Part shown: positions 1 to 12,200 of the stretch, one piece after another | Position numbering within the stretch: the first letter of the stretch is position 1 | How the letters are laid out: each line of letters starts with the position of its first letter | Source: Heterohyrax brucei | Lineage: Eukaryota > Chordata > Mammalia > Hyracoidea > Procaviidae | Assembly: GCA_028571685.1 (NCBI GenBank) | Contig: CM053141.1 | Location: 76,927,833 to 76,991,832, forward strand | Length of the DNA: 64,000 nucleotides | Direction: 5' to 3' | Translations under genes and position numbers: made by a program | The notes under the pieces: model-generated | What the model was told of the DNA's origin: nothing | Seen by the model: only the letters and a program-made list of their open reading frames with translations | The model's database searches: none

Positions 1-613
1 GAAAAAGAAGGTGCTTGGATTTCTCCTAGGTTTCCTTTTTTTATACCATGGGTCTTTCTAAGCTCTTCAGGTCTCCCTAAGCTAAGTTTAGGTTGGGGTT
101 CCTTTGTATGGCAACTTACCATCCTTTCACTGAGCAGTACTGTTAATTTTGCACTGTGATTGTTGGAAAACACTTTGAGATCTTCTGTGCACTTTGCAAA
201 ATGGTGACCTTGCCTCTGTATCTGTGACGTTCCTGATTTATAAATTCAGGATTCAGAACTGCTGACCAGATGCCAAACAGGAAATTGATTATAAAGGAAA
301 AAAGCCCTATCTTAGGTATTCTTTACTGGGTAAGGGTAGATCTCTTTGCCTTATATACAATTCATAAATCTTTGCTTTGAAATTGGAAAGAATAAAGAGA
401 TGACATCAATAACTTTGGTTCTTCTGTGAGTAAAACCTATCTTTAGATAGTATATTTAAAGACTCAGCTATAAAAATCAAATATAATACTATCTAGAAGG
501 TAAGAATTGTAACCAGGTAATTTAGGCTTAGGCTATAAACTGAATATACAAAGATGCCTAAATTCCAGTGTATAGATCAGTATGGTTGCAAATGTCGGGA
601 CTGATATCATTTA
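1..613. other. Intronic sequence, nothing recognised
   Basis: AT-rich sequence upstream of the first recognised exon. I see no exon, RNA gene or assignable repeat. The gene extends further 5', so this is taken as intron. Confidence 0.5.
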
Positions 614-798
614 ACAAAAACAGACGAACAAAAAACCCCAAACTAGACTTATTGCTGCTGAGTTGATCCCAACTCATAGCAAACCTATAAGACAGAGTAG
701 AACTGCCCCATACAGCTTCCAAAGAGGGCCTAGTAGATTTGAACTGCTGACCTTTTGGTTAGCAGCCAAATCTCTTAACCACTGGACCACCAGGGCTC
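614..798 (-). mobile_element. AfroSINE, antisense
   Basis: tRNA-derived SINE in reverse orientation: A-rich tail at the left, then blocks complementary to the consensus (gaactgctgaccttttggtt, accaccagggctcc). It is flanked by a 13-bp target-site duplication with one mismatch, 601-613 and 799-811. Confidence 0.88.
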
Positions 799-1017
799 CT
801 GATACCATTTAGGTGAGTCAAAAACCACAGTCTGTGTACTATAAATTAACTCTTGTTGAAGAAATAATTTTCACCATATTTCTGTGGTCAAAACATAGAT
901 GTGAAAACTCAACTAGTTCCAAGATATTTCTAATGTTTCATTTTTAATTTGTATAGATTACTCAGAGCTAAATTGATATTTGTGAAGTACAAATCTTTTT
1001 GGACTCATATATGAGGA

Positions 1018-1560
1018 CTCAAAATTAAGTTTGCAAATGTATCCTAGAAAAGTGCTATGTACCTCACTGCTGCATATCACTACAGTCACCTTCGAAGTAC
1101 TCCTCTTGGGAAGCTGCGAGCTGATGCTGGTGCCTAGTTCAGCCTTCAAAGCAGTTTTGGAACTCTTTTTCTGGAGTGACCATGAGAGCTGTCATCATAT
1201 TACACTTTATATCATGAATGTCATCAAAATATCTTCCTTTCAATAGTTCTTTTATCTTCAGGTAAAGAAAAAAGTCACTGGGAGCCAGATCTGGTGAGTA
1301 GGGCAGATGTTCCAATATAGTTATTTGTTTATTGGCTAAAAACTTCCTCGCAGACAACTATGCAGTTTAGTTTGCGAACTTGCCACCGTGCCACTGTGTG
1401 CATTGGCCATTCCAGAAAGAGTTCCAAAGTTGCACTGAAGGGTGGACTAGGTGCTGGCATCAGTGCATAGCTTCCCAAGGGGAGTACTTTGAAGGTGACT
1501 GTAGTGATGTTCAGTAATGAGGTATGTAGCACTTAGAACAATTTAAGTTTGCAGACTTGT
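1018..1560 (-). mobile_element. Mariner element remnant with an inverted second copy
   Basis: The minus strand at 1139-1357 reads as the C-terminal part of a mariner transposase, with the signature PYSPDLAPSDFFL, followed by the usual C-terminal Phe/Cys/Trp-rich end in broken form. From about 1405 to 1535 the same C-terminal stretch recurs in the opposite orientation and reads on the plus strand (EGWTRCWHQCIASQGEYFEG). Terminal-repeat-like aattaagtttgcaaa motifs lie at both outer edges. No intact transposase. Confidence 0.8.
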
Positions 1561-1925
1561 TGGACCTTGTCTGTGGGCTATAATACAAGTTATAAAGATA
1601 GGACGCACTTTCAGTCCTTATTCTTATTTGTTTTTTTCTTCTTTCTTTGTCACTTCCATAGGTTCTTAAAATTTCTTATGCCTTTTCCCTACTATATTTT
1701 ATACAGATAATGTGAACTTCTGTATTTGTTTGTCAGCCACACCCTTCACCTGTGAGATATTTTTTAAAGAATTCTGCAGGTTTTTTTTGAACAATGGCAT
1801 GTAAAAAATTGACATAGTGGCAATTATGAAAATCCTTTGTGAGGGGAAATAGCCAACAAATGTAGGAGGCAAGTATTTTTTGTTTACTTGTTCAATGGTG
1901 GCAACTTTATTATTTAATGCTCTAT

Positions 1926-2062
1926 TAAATTATTATTGTGATGTTGATTCTGACTGATAGCCACCCTATAGGACAGAGTTTCCAAGGAGCACCTGGTTAC
2001 TGTGAAGTGCTGACCTTTTCATTAGCAGCTGTAGCTCTTAGCTACCATACCACCAGAGTTTC
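1926..2062 (-). mobile_element. AfroSINE, antisense, shortened
   Basis: Carries gaccttttcattagcagctg and accaccagagtttc. The duplication taatgctct is at 1915-1923 and 2063-2071. Confidence 0.8.
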
Positions 2063-2073
2063 TAATGCTCTTA

Positions 2074-3252
2074 TATCTAACACAAGATCTGACTCTGTAG
2101 TCTCTTCGGTACATTTTGGCTTGAGATATAAAGAAGCTTTGCTAATACTGAAATGGTAATCTCATTCTCACCAAGATGAAATGACTGTACATTTAAGAAC
2201 TTGAAATGTGAAATAAAAACCTTTTTTTCTGAAATTATTATGAACTGCTGAATAGACTCCTATTAGTAGCCTAGGTTGAGTTCTATCCATAGCTTGATTA
2301 TTTGATATACATGGCTTATTCTGCTTGTGTCTCAACTGATTTAAAATACATATAATGACTTTAGCTACTACTTAATTTGTAAAACATTCAATTATGGCTA
2401 TAAAATAAAGCCCTTAGCTTCTTCAAAGTAGGTTTTCTATTAGATACAAGAAAGTATTAGGGTCAGTGTTAATACTCACACATTATGGGGGATATTTACT
2501 AGCTTTCCTCCCTATGTCTTTGGCTCATCCCCTTTTGTAGCCTAGTTTTGCATCTTCACTGTTCTGGATTGTAACGGTGAAGATTTGTCCCTGCTCTGTA
2601 GCCCGTGTGTTCCTCCACAGTGGCCGTTCCCTCCTTCAGTCTCTCATACTGTCTAAGTCTGTGTCTCAGCTCCCTTTCTGTAGTAAGTACTCCAGTTCCA
2701 GAAACAAGGTGAAGCTAAGCTGCCTGCGTGAACTAGCCTCTTCTAGGCCTCTGCAAGTCCACTGTGTAAGGCGGCTGTTCCTTCCTGTGAATCACAAAGC
2801 ACACTTCTGAATTGGCTCCTGCGAGGCTTTTATAAAAGCACTGCAGCCATGTTAAAACAAACAAAGGAAAAGCCTTTTAGGACTTCTCCTGAAAAGCACC
2901 TATGATGTTTAGGGAATTAGTGTTATGAAATAGAATGAAACTCTGGTGAGAAATTCCGAAAAAGCAGAACTTATTTCCAGTGCTTCTGAAAATGTTTTCT
3001 GCCCCTTGCTGATGCTGAGTTCACAAAGTCGTTGCATGTTGCCATGTAACCCCCCTCCTGTCAGCTTCCAACTATGCAAAGTGATCAAGCTATCCAGAGC
3101 AATGCCCTGTTTATACAAAATTGTTGTTTTCCAATTATTTCTTGCTGATGGTGTGCATAATGGTAAAACATGTGTGAGTGTACATTTCTGACTAACCCAC
3201 GGCTGCTACTTGGTCTGCCTGAGTTTTCATTTTATTGTTCTGTGTCTTGTAG
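2074..3252. other. Intronic sequence, nothing recognised
   Basis: I searched here for the exon preceding local exon 1 and did not find one that fits ARHGEF28. Short open frames exist but have no recognisable content. Confidence 0.45.
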
Positions 3253-3295
3253 ACCAAAGAACTTACAGTTTACCGGAGCCACCAGGAGAAAAAAG
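3253..3295 (+). CDS. ARHGEF28: ARHGEF28 local exon 1 (linker before C1)
   Basis: A 43-bp exon. It takes two bases to finish a split codon, carries 13 codons including TYSLPEPP, and leaves two bases (AG) that join the first base of the next exon to make Arg. The acceptor is cttgtAG and the donor GTattt. I accepted such a small exon because its peptide matches the segment just before the EEEW block in mammalian ARHGEF28 and because the phase fits the next exon exactly. I did not find the preceding exon in bases 1-3252. Confidence 0.82.
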
Positions 3296-6200
3296 GTATT
3301 TTCACTGTTACAAATTTCCTGAGGAACTGCTTGATTGTACATGACATGTGCAAATTGGAACATATGAACATGTGTGCATCGTGTTTGGATACCTGTGTCA
3401 CTAGTTTATGAGCTGTTTCTATGTGATTAGCCTGCCCAGGATCCCTTGTGTCCCCTGGCAACTGCAGCAGCATGGATCAGCCAGCGCTCCTCTTCAGCTC
3501 CTACTTTGGCAGGTTTTAGGACTGGGGACAGGGCTGTTCTATAGTGGGTCCTTTTCAAAGCTAAACACCTTCAGGTTTATAAGACCAAGGGAAAGCGGTG
3601 TGAGGATCACCCACCTTTGAAAGGTGACAAGGTCTGTCTGCCAAAACAAGACAACTTGCTACAATAACAGGCTCCCAGAAAGTCAGTTATAGAAAGTGCT
3701 TGAACATCTGTGCTGCCTCTCTTTATGGATATTGCTTAAAACAAAACAAAATCAAACCTACTGTTGCTGAGTTGATTTCAGCTTGCAGCAACCCTATAGG
3801 TAAGAGTAGAATGATCCCACAGAATTTCCAAGGAGCGCCTGGTGGATTCAAACTGCTGACCTTTTTGGATAGCAGACATTGCACTTTACCACACTACCAG
3901 GGTTTCTGGATATTGCTTAACAATGTCAAATTTTGAAGTAAAGAAGAAACAATTGCATAAAAAACAAAAGCAACACCAATTTTCTGATTGATATCCAGAC
4001 TTGAGGTCTTCCAAATGAAGCTTCTATTTTTTATTAGAATTAAAATTGTTGCTAGAGCTGAATTTAGCAAGCAGACAAGTGAGCGAGCATGGGTGTTGAG
4101 TTCTGTTGGTTTTGAATAACTGTGCCTGCTCCTGAGTTCCTCTGTGAGACAGCTCGAGGACTGCCAAAGCCTGTGCAAAACAGCATTGGCGCTGCATCAG
4201 CGTTAGGCTCTAAGAAGCAATATGAAAAAGAGGAAAATGACTTTTAGTTGTGGTGGTGTTAATGATAAAACTCTAAACCATGTAATATATAGACTATTTT
4301 TTTAAAAATCTTCAACAAAGCTATCAATAAGAAAAAGCTGCTTTTCATTCCTTCCCATTTTTAGTGAGACCAAGATACAAACTTTCTAATGATAAAAATT
4401 GAGGGAGGCTAAGAATGCCCTTTAAAGGATAACGTGACGAAGGAGATTCCTTAGGATGATGATCGTGAAAGCAGGAGCAGCAGTAACTGACATTTACTGA
4501 ATGCTTTTATGTACTTCGTACTATTGTAAGCACTTTGTTTCCTCATTTCAGTGATTTACTTTGTAATTCTGGAATTTGATGATTATCCTGGTCATCATTT
4601 TGATCATCTTCTCCCTAAATCTTTTTAACAATTGACAAAGTAATGGACTGATTGTAAAGATTTAGGAAGTAAAAATAAAACATATTTTCCATGAGGAAAG
4701 TATTTAAGACTGGAGGAGCAAGTTTCATAAAGTCTCTGAAATGCTTTCACTTGGATGGGGTGTGTAGGGAGCATATCCTTCAATCTTATTCCTCATTCCC
4801 TGTAACTTTTTCCCCCTCTTTCTATTCTGTAATCTCTCTTGGTCTACATCTTCTAAACATCTGATTTTCTAAGTCAGTGCCTATTTTTGTAGTTAGCAAT
4901 GTAGACTTTTTGTATTACCTCTGTATTCCTGACATCTTGTTAGATGTGGAAGTAAGATCTTCCACTATACCCAGTGCGTTGTTTTGTCATGCTTTATATC
5001 CTATTTATTAGGTTCCGTAGGCTTTTCTTCTTTGGAATTCTATTCTTTATATGCCTTGCGTAATCTCTTTAAAAGGATGCAACTGGTTAAAAAGGAGCCC
5101 ACTCCAGATCTTGTAGATTTCTTTCAGCTGACACTACATCTATCCAGTACAGGACTCATTATACGATTGCAACTGTCTATCTGAAATTCTTGCATCTATT
5201 ACCATGTATGTTTTTAAAGACCTGAGCATTTGAATTTAAGAAGTTCCTTCTGTCACTGTGTTCAGTTTGGATGGGGAAACTCCTTTTGAGTCATTTTTAA
5301 GCTCCAAAACCAAGCCAAACCCACGGCTGTCAAGTTGATGCCGACTCATAGTGACTCTAGAGGTCAGAGTAGAACTGCCCCATAGAGTTTCCGAGGAGTG
5401 CCTGGCAGATCTGAACTGCCAGCCTTTTGGTTAGCAGATGCAGCACTTAACCCAACCTGCTACCAGGATTTCCACCTCAGATCACTTAAAAAATAGAAGA
5501 TAAGAAATGTAGTAGGTTGAAAGATTAAGATATCAAGGATCTATGTTCTTAAAAGTATTTTAAATATCCTTTTACCTGTCAAGAAGGCAATACTAGAAGG
5601 CTTTCTGAAGAAGAGGACTTGAAAAACTTTATTGGGGGTGATTTCTATTGATCATGAAACTGATAGAGGTTAGGCACTCTTGTCCTGGGATATTGGAAAG
5701 AGGCTAAATTACTTTTTTTTTTTCCAGATTTTTATGAGTTGGAAAACTACTTAAATTACAATTTGAAGTTAGCTGAGGATTTTCTTTTTTCAGGTATTGT
5801 TTAAAGCACTTAAGTGTTATTTAGATGACACAACAAAGTTAAGTTAGATTTGAAACATGGAATCAGCCAGCCTTATGCATTTGCCCAGAGGTTACATTAT
5901 ATTACCCATTCTTATAATCTGATAAGGATGGTGTCTGTAATATTCGTGTGTCTATCAGGTTGTGTGATCTAAATTTTTAATATTTAGCTTTTCAGTATTT
6001 TTATGTTTATTTTGTTACTAGGTTTTATCAACCTTTGAGTTTAAAGGTTCAGTGTTATGATTTTATATAGCTTTATAGATGCATAAAGGATAGATAATAG
6101 ATTGTGCCATATAGGTTCTTAATAAAAACTGTTGTTCTTGATATACACTTCTATAGCGTTGGGAATTGGTAATAGAGTTAGGTAAATAAGCATTAGTTTT

Positions 6201-9200
6201 CTCTTACTTGAGAGAATTTATTTGTGATGCTGCTGGGAAATAGAGGAGGGAGCTTTGGCTTTAAAATAAACAAACCAAGAAACCTGTGGCTGTCGAGTTT
6301 ATTCAGACTCATAGTGGTGACCCTGTAGGACTGAGTCAGTTGCCCCATCAGGTTTCCGAGACTATTCATCTTTACTGAAGCAGACTGCTACAGCTTTTTC
6401 CCACAGAGGGGCTGCTGGGTTTGATCACCAATCCTTTGAATAGCAGCTGAGGACTTAGCCAGTGTACAACCAGGTCTTCTTGAGCTGACCTTCTGAAAAC
6501 TCCAAACCCACTGCCATCAAGTTGATTCTGATTTGTAGCAACCCGTGGGACAGGGTAGAACTGCCCTGTGGGGTTCTGAAGGCTGTGATCTGTACGGAAA
6601 CAGATTACCACATCTTTCTTCCATGGAGTGGCCGGTGTGTTTGAACTGCCAACCTTTGGTTAGCAGCCTCGCACTTAACCACTCCACTGCCAGGGCTCCT
6701 GTGTGTGGATCTTACCATTCTTTAATTCTGAGACCTAGGTCCCTTCAACACTCTGTGCCTTTCTTTTACATTGGATTGTGTTGATGGGATCACGAAAGGT
6801 GTTCTGAGAGCAGATGCTTTCTAGGCTCTCCTGTGTGTGTTTACTTCTTATACCAGATGTGAACCTGGTGAATGTTAGGACAAGAGTTTTGAGAGTTATG
6901 TTGCTTAAGACACAAGGGTTCATAGAAAATTTCAGATTTTATTAGCCAGTCAGTTATTTAAGATGAAAATGCCCAGAGGTGGGGATAGACGTAAAAAGAC
7001 GTAAGAGGATCTGAAACCCTTTTTATTACTCTTAGTTGTCTAGGCTATGTTCATTTCTGCTTGTCCTTTTTCTAACTTTTTCAAATGTTTCTTTAAGTAA
7101 CAAATAGCAAACCCAGTTTCTGTTCACAGAGCAGGACTGGAACAGCAGGGCCCACACAGTCCTGTGTGCCATTAGGATCTGCAAGAGGCAGCTCTGAACC
7201 CGAACTCGAACTCATTACCATCAAGTCAGTTCTGGCTCGTAGCAACCATATAGGACAGAGTTAAATTGCCCCAGAGGGTTTCCAAGGAGTGGCTGATGGA
7301 TTTGAACTGCAGACCTTTTAACAACCTTACTCTTAACAACTGTACCACTGGGGCTCCAGGCAGTTCCAAAGGCATGTATTTTTTTTTCTAAATGCATTCA
7401 TGGATAGGAATTCTAAAGTAGTTATTATAGAGGTTAAATAAAAATTTTGTTGTCAGGGAGGTACAGTTGCATTAAATTGTGGGAAGGGGTCTTACAAAAA
7501 AATTTAGGCTAAGCTCATCATTACTCAGATGAGGAAAACTGGAGCCCTGGAAAAATGTCATTGAACTCAGCATTTTCTTGAAGTGTAATCATATATATTT
7601 TGGTGTATAGTAATAATGGTTGCTTTTAAGTATTTCATACAGTATTTAGCCATCAGTGCTGACCAATGAGAATTTTGGGAAATGGGAGAGATTTTGGTTA
7701 TAAAATATTTCCTATAGAAAAATTCAGTCTGCAGATGCCTTATCTGATGTTATGTGATGTTTAAGTAGATCGTTAATATGTAATTTCTCTCTTTCTTCCT
7801 ACCTCCCCTCCCCTTTCCATCATCATCTGTCTAATAATTTTAGAAATACAGGACTGTCAGAGGAAGTTCTAGGGGAAATGTAACTCTTTATTGCTGAAAT
7901 TTGTTTTGTTTCTAAGGAATGGGTTAGAAGAAAGTGAATGCTGTTCAGTGTGTTCATAGATGGGCTATCTGTAGCTTGCCTCTTACTTTGGAGAAGAGTC
8001 ATAACCTTCTTTCCCCTGTAACCTAAAGAGTCTCTGATTGTTGCCAGCCTGATTGAGGGCGAAGGACTGAACCACGAGGCAGTCTGTGTTTTTGAGGATG
8101 TATCTACAAAGGAAATGCGTGTCTGCTGAGTATTATTTCTATGTTCCAAAAATAAACTAGTTTTTATTTGTTATCTCTTCCAAAAATAAAAAATAGTTGG
8201 TTATTTGACTTCTCTGTGCCCTAGGAAATTTCTAGTAACACAGTAAACATGTAGATGAGTATTTTTAAAGTGAAATTATAAGTCTAAGATTTGCTTTCTT
8301 ACTCCAGTGTTTTTTATGAAAAACGAAAATACACAGAAAAATTTAAATAATTATGTACAGAATAACTATTTCCAACTACCTAGGTTCTACAGTTAATATT
8401 GTATGATACTTGCTTTATAACATTTCTATTCACCTGTCCATCTATCTGTGAGATAGATTTTTAATACTTTCTATCTATATCATTAAAATAACCATTAAAA
8501 TAGAAAAAAATAGATTTGTTCTTGACACCATTTTATAAGTCCTATGAGCCATATGATTAACAGATTCTTGTTTGTAGGATTGAGGAAGAAGAATGGGACA
8601 AATTCATTATACCTGCCAAACTGGAGTCTGAAAAATACAAAGTGAGCCGTACTTTGAGCTTTCTCATGAATAGAATTAATAACCCTCGGAATAAATCTAA
8701 GGTAATAAGGACTCTGCATCTATTTTATATGAGACAGAGATAGCTCAATTTCTCAGCAATTAATATTGTTTCTACTTTCCTTTTAATCTCACTTACCTTA
8801 GAGTTTACACACACATATTTGGAAAGCTCTTTATAACAGAATGTTGTCCAAGTCATTAGAAATACCGAGACAGCACATCTTGGAGTATATTACATTTTCA
8901 GGCTATTGTATTCCTCTTTTTGCAGTCCTTGAAGTAGTGGTGGCAGTAAAGTAGAAATCAGAAGCTGTGATTTAATAACTTCTGTAAGATTAGCTGACGT
9001 AATTCTTTCTAATTTGTCCTCCTCTTCCTGCTGCTGCCGCTGTGTCTGAAGATGAAAAGTAAGGATGCCAAAGACAAAGAGAAACTGAGTCGGCATCAGT
9101 TTGCTCCTGGAACCTTCTCTGGGGTCCTGCAGTGTTTGGTTTGTGATAAAACCCTTCCAGGGAAGGAGTCATTCCAGTGTTCCAGTAAGTTCTTGGTTCT

Positions 9201-12200
9201 AGTACTTGCTTCTTTTATGTATTGTCTCTCCAGACAGCAAACTGAGAATAGGATCCATTGCTAACCAGGTTCACATAAACCTTTCCAGGGCTGTACATCT
9301 GATTCGACAGCTTACCAACCTGTGCCTGATGATGGCAAGAGTTGGTGCTGGGTGTCCACATGTTATTCTCAGACTTGTATACCTCACTTATATACCTAAT
9401 AGATGTCTCCATGTGCTTGACTAAGTGGCATCTCATACATCAGAAGTCTAAAACTAAGCTGCTATTCTCCCCATCCTATGCCTACTGGAAATGAGAGCCT
9501 CTCAGTTAAGGGCAGCTCCATCATTCCAGCTGGATGCTTCTGTGAAAGATTTTGAAGTTTTAATGCCTACCTATTTCTCATATCCCACAGTCAATTCTTT
9601 AGTAATCCTCTTGGCTCTGTCTTCAAAATATGTATGAAATCCAGACACATCTTTCCACTGCCACTGCTATGAATGGATTGAAGTGTACTTTTGATTTCCT
9701 TTTCGGTACGCAGTGTTTTTTGTAGAAGTATTAAGATTTGTGGTTTTTTGAGGTGAGGAGGAGGAGAGATGTAGATTGATTAAAATTGGCTATTTATCTT
9801 TTTGACATTGAGTACGAGAATATGAATGAGATGTACCATCTCTACAGTTTGGGGTAAATATTCCTTAGGTGTATTGTTATTCTTTAATTTGGTCTGATAC
9901 TAAAGATCATTATACAATTAAAAATTCCAGTGTCCTTATGCTTTATATTTTTCTATGTTAAAGACTGAGTAATTTGCTAATTTTCTATAAAAATTGTGTT
10001 TGTATAAAATCTTTCTTGTTTATAAATAGATATCACATATTTTGTTGTTTCATTCTTTGGTGCATATTTCACAAATCATGCCTTCACTGCGCATTGTCAT
10101 GTTCATCAACATAAAATATCCTTTTAATGTGACTTAATTTTTGCATTGAATTTATGCTTAACATTAATATTCTTTTTGTTTGTATTTTTTAAAAACTATT
10201 TTTGTATTTTCTGGATTTGACAATCTATAATGTAACTGAAATACCATGTTTTAAAGTAGATAATTTTTCTCATTTACCTTTACTATAATGTCTGTTAACT
10301 ATCTTTTATAGTTCCTTGCTATTTCCCTTAATACTTGATTTTAGCTGTTTGGGTCATGTATTGTTTGCATTTATCTTTTCTAGAGAGTTAGAAAGAATAT
10401 TATTTTTTAAAATTGAGTAATGATAATTAGTCTCTAATTTTTTTAAATTGTACTTTATGTGAAAGTGTACAGAACAAAGTAGCTTCTCATTAAAAAGTAC
10501 ATGTATTGTTTTATGACATTGGCTAACAACCCCACAACGTATCAGCACCCCACTTCTTGACCTTGGGCTCCCTAGTATAGCTTTCGTGTCCCCTCCTGGC
10601 TTCTAGTCTTCACCTCTGTGATGGCATGCCCCTTTAGTCTAGTTCTGTTTCATAGGCTTGTCTAATCCTTGGCTGAAAGTTGAACCTCAAGAGTGACATG
10701 GTTACTGAGCTAAAAGGGTGCCCACGGGCCATGCTCTCCAGTTTTCTCCAGTCTCTGTCAGGCCAGTAAGTCTGTGAGTTAGAATTTTGTTCTACCTTTT
10801 TCTCCGGCTCTCTCTGTGACACTCTACTGTGATCCCTGTCAGAGCAGGCAGTGTAGGTATCCGGGCACCATCTAGTTATTCTGGTCCCAGTCTGGTGCAA
10901 GCGATGGCTTTGTACTAGTCTTACCCATGTCTTTAGTTTTCTTCATTCTCCTTTGTTCATAACAGGTAAGGCTAAGAGTTTTGTGACCTAGATTATCATT
11001 ATTAAATTATTTTTATATTATGTGTTTAATGTTTTAAGACAAAAATCTATTTCATAAATAATTTGACATTTGTTTTTAATTGTGATTCTACTTAATGATC
11101 ATTTTTAAAGATATGATTTCTGCTTAACTGGTTTCAAAGCTTACTTTTGCTTCTCTCTCTTTGTTTTTTAAGCTATTGCTTATCCATTATTGAACTTTTA
11201 ATTTTGATTCAGCACTCAATAAGCTAGAATAGGATTTTATATAGGTTTTTCCCCCCCAAGAAGGTCATTGGTGTGATTTGTTTTCTGAAACCTTGTATAT
11301 CTAAGAGTATATTTTCGCATCTATTCCTAAAGAACAACAATGTAATTGACTAATTAAATTCTTGGGCCAAGAATTTTTCCCCTCAGAGCTCTGTGAACCA
11401 TGGTCCATTCTATTTGAGCATTTAATATTGTAGCAGAAAAGTCTAGGGCTTGCCTGATCTTATTCATTTGCCTATAACTTGCTTTTTCTGCTTAAATGCT
11501 CAAGTACTTTGTTTTAGTCAGCTAGGGCTGTTCTAACTGAAATACCACAGAGTGGATGGCTTTAACAAAGGAAGGTTTATTCTTACACAGTCTGGTAGGT
11601 TGCAAGTCCATATTCAGTCTACTCCGGGGAAAGGCTTTACCCTTGCCGGCTCAGGAAGAAAGTCTGGTATTGCATCAGTCTTTGTCCAGGGAGCATCTTG
11701 GCACAGGAACCTCAGGTCTGAAGGACGTGCTCTTTTCCCTGTGCAGATTTCTTGATGGTGCGAGGTTCCCAATTCTCCTTGCTTCTCTTTCCTTTTATCT
11801 CTTGCAGGCTGAAAGGATTAAGGATGGGGCAAGGCATACTCCAGGGAAACTCCCTTTACAGCAGAGCAGGGAAGTAATCCTGTGCAGGAATTTACAGCCC
11901 CACCTGAATCCTTTAACATACAGTTTAGCGAAACCACACATTTTTGGGGGGACACAATTCAACCCATGACATACGTTTTACTTTATCTTTTAATCATAAA
12001 AATGTCGGCAAAGTATGTCTATAGAAGGGATGTCGTTTATTTTTTCCAGAAAATGGTGAGACTTTCTGACATGACCTTGTTTGAGATATTTTTCAGCTTT
12101 AAAAATTCTTTGTCAATTCTAGCTTTGACTGTTAACTCCTGATCTGATTTTTAAAAATTTCTTCCTTAGAGAAATGTGATCTCTGTTACCTATCTGCTTT

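Noticed and set aside
2577-2810. Open frame of 77 codons upstream of local exon 1, considered as the preceding ARHGEF28 exon
   Set aside because: No similarity to the expected ARHGEF28 segment, and no matching phase or convincing splice sites.
7823-8149. Antisense open frame of 108 codons
   Set aside because: No recognisable domain, start context or conservation signal; lies in a plain intron.
9052-9264. Possible alternative protein starting at the ATG that opens exon 3
   Set aside because: The ATG is simply an internal Met of ARHGEF28; the frame then reads through the donor into intron. No promoter evidence.
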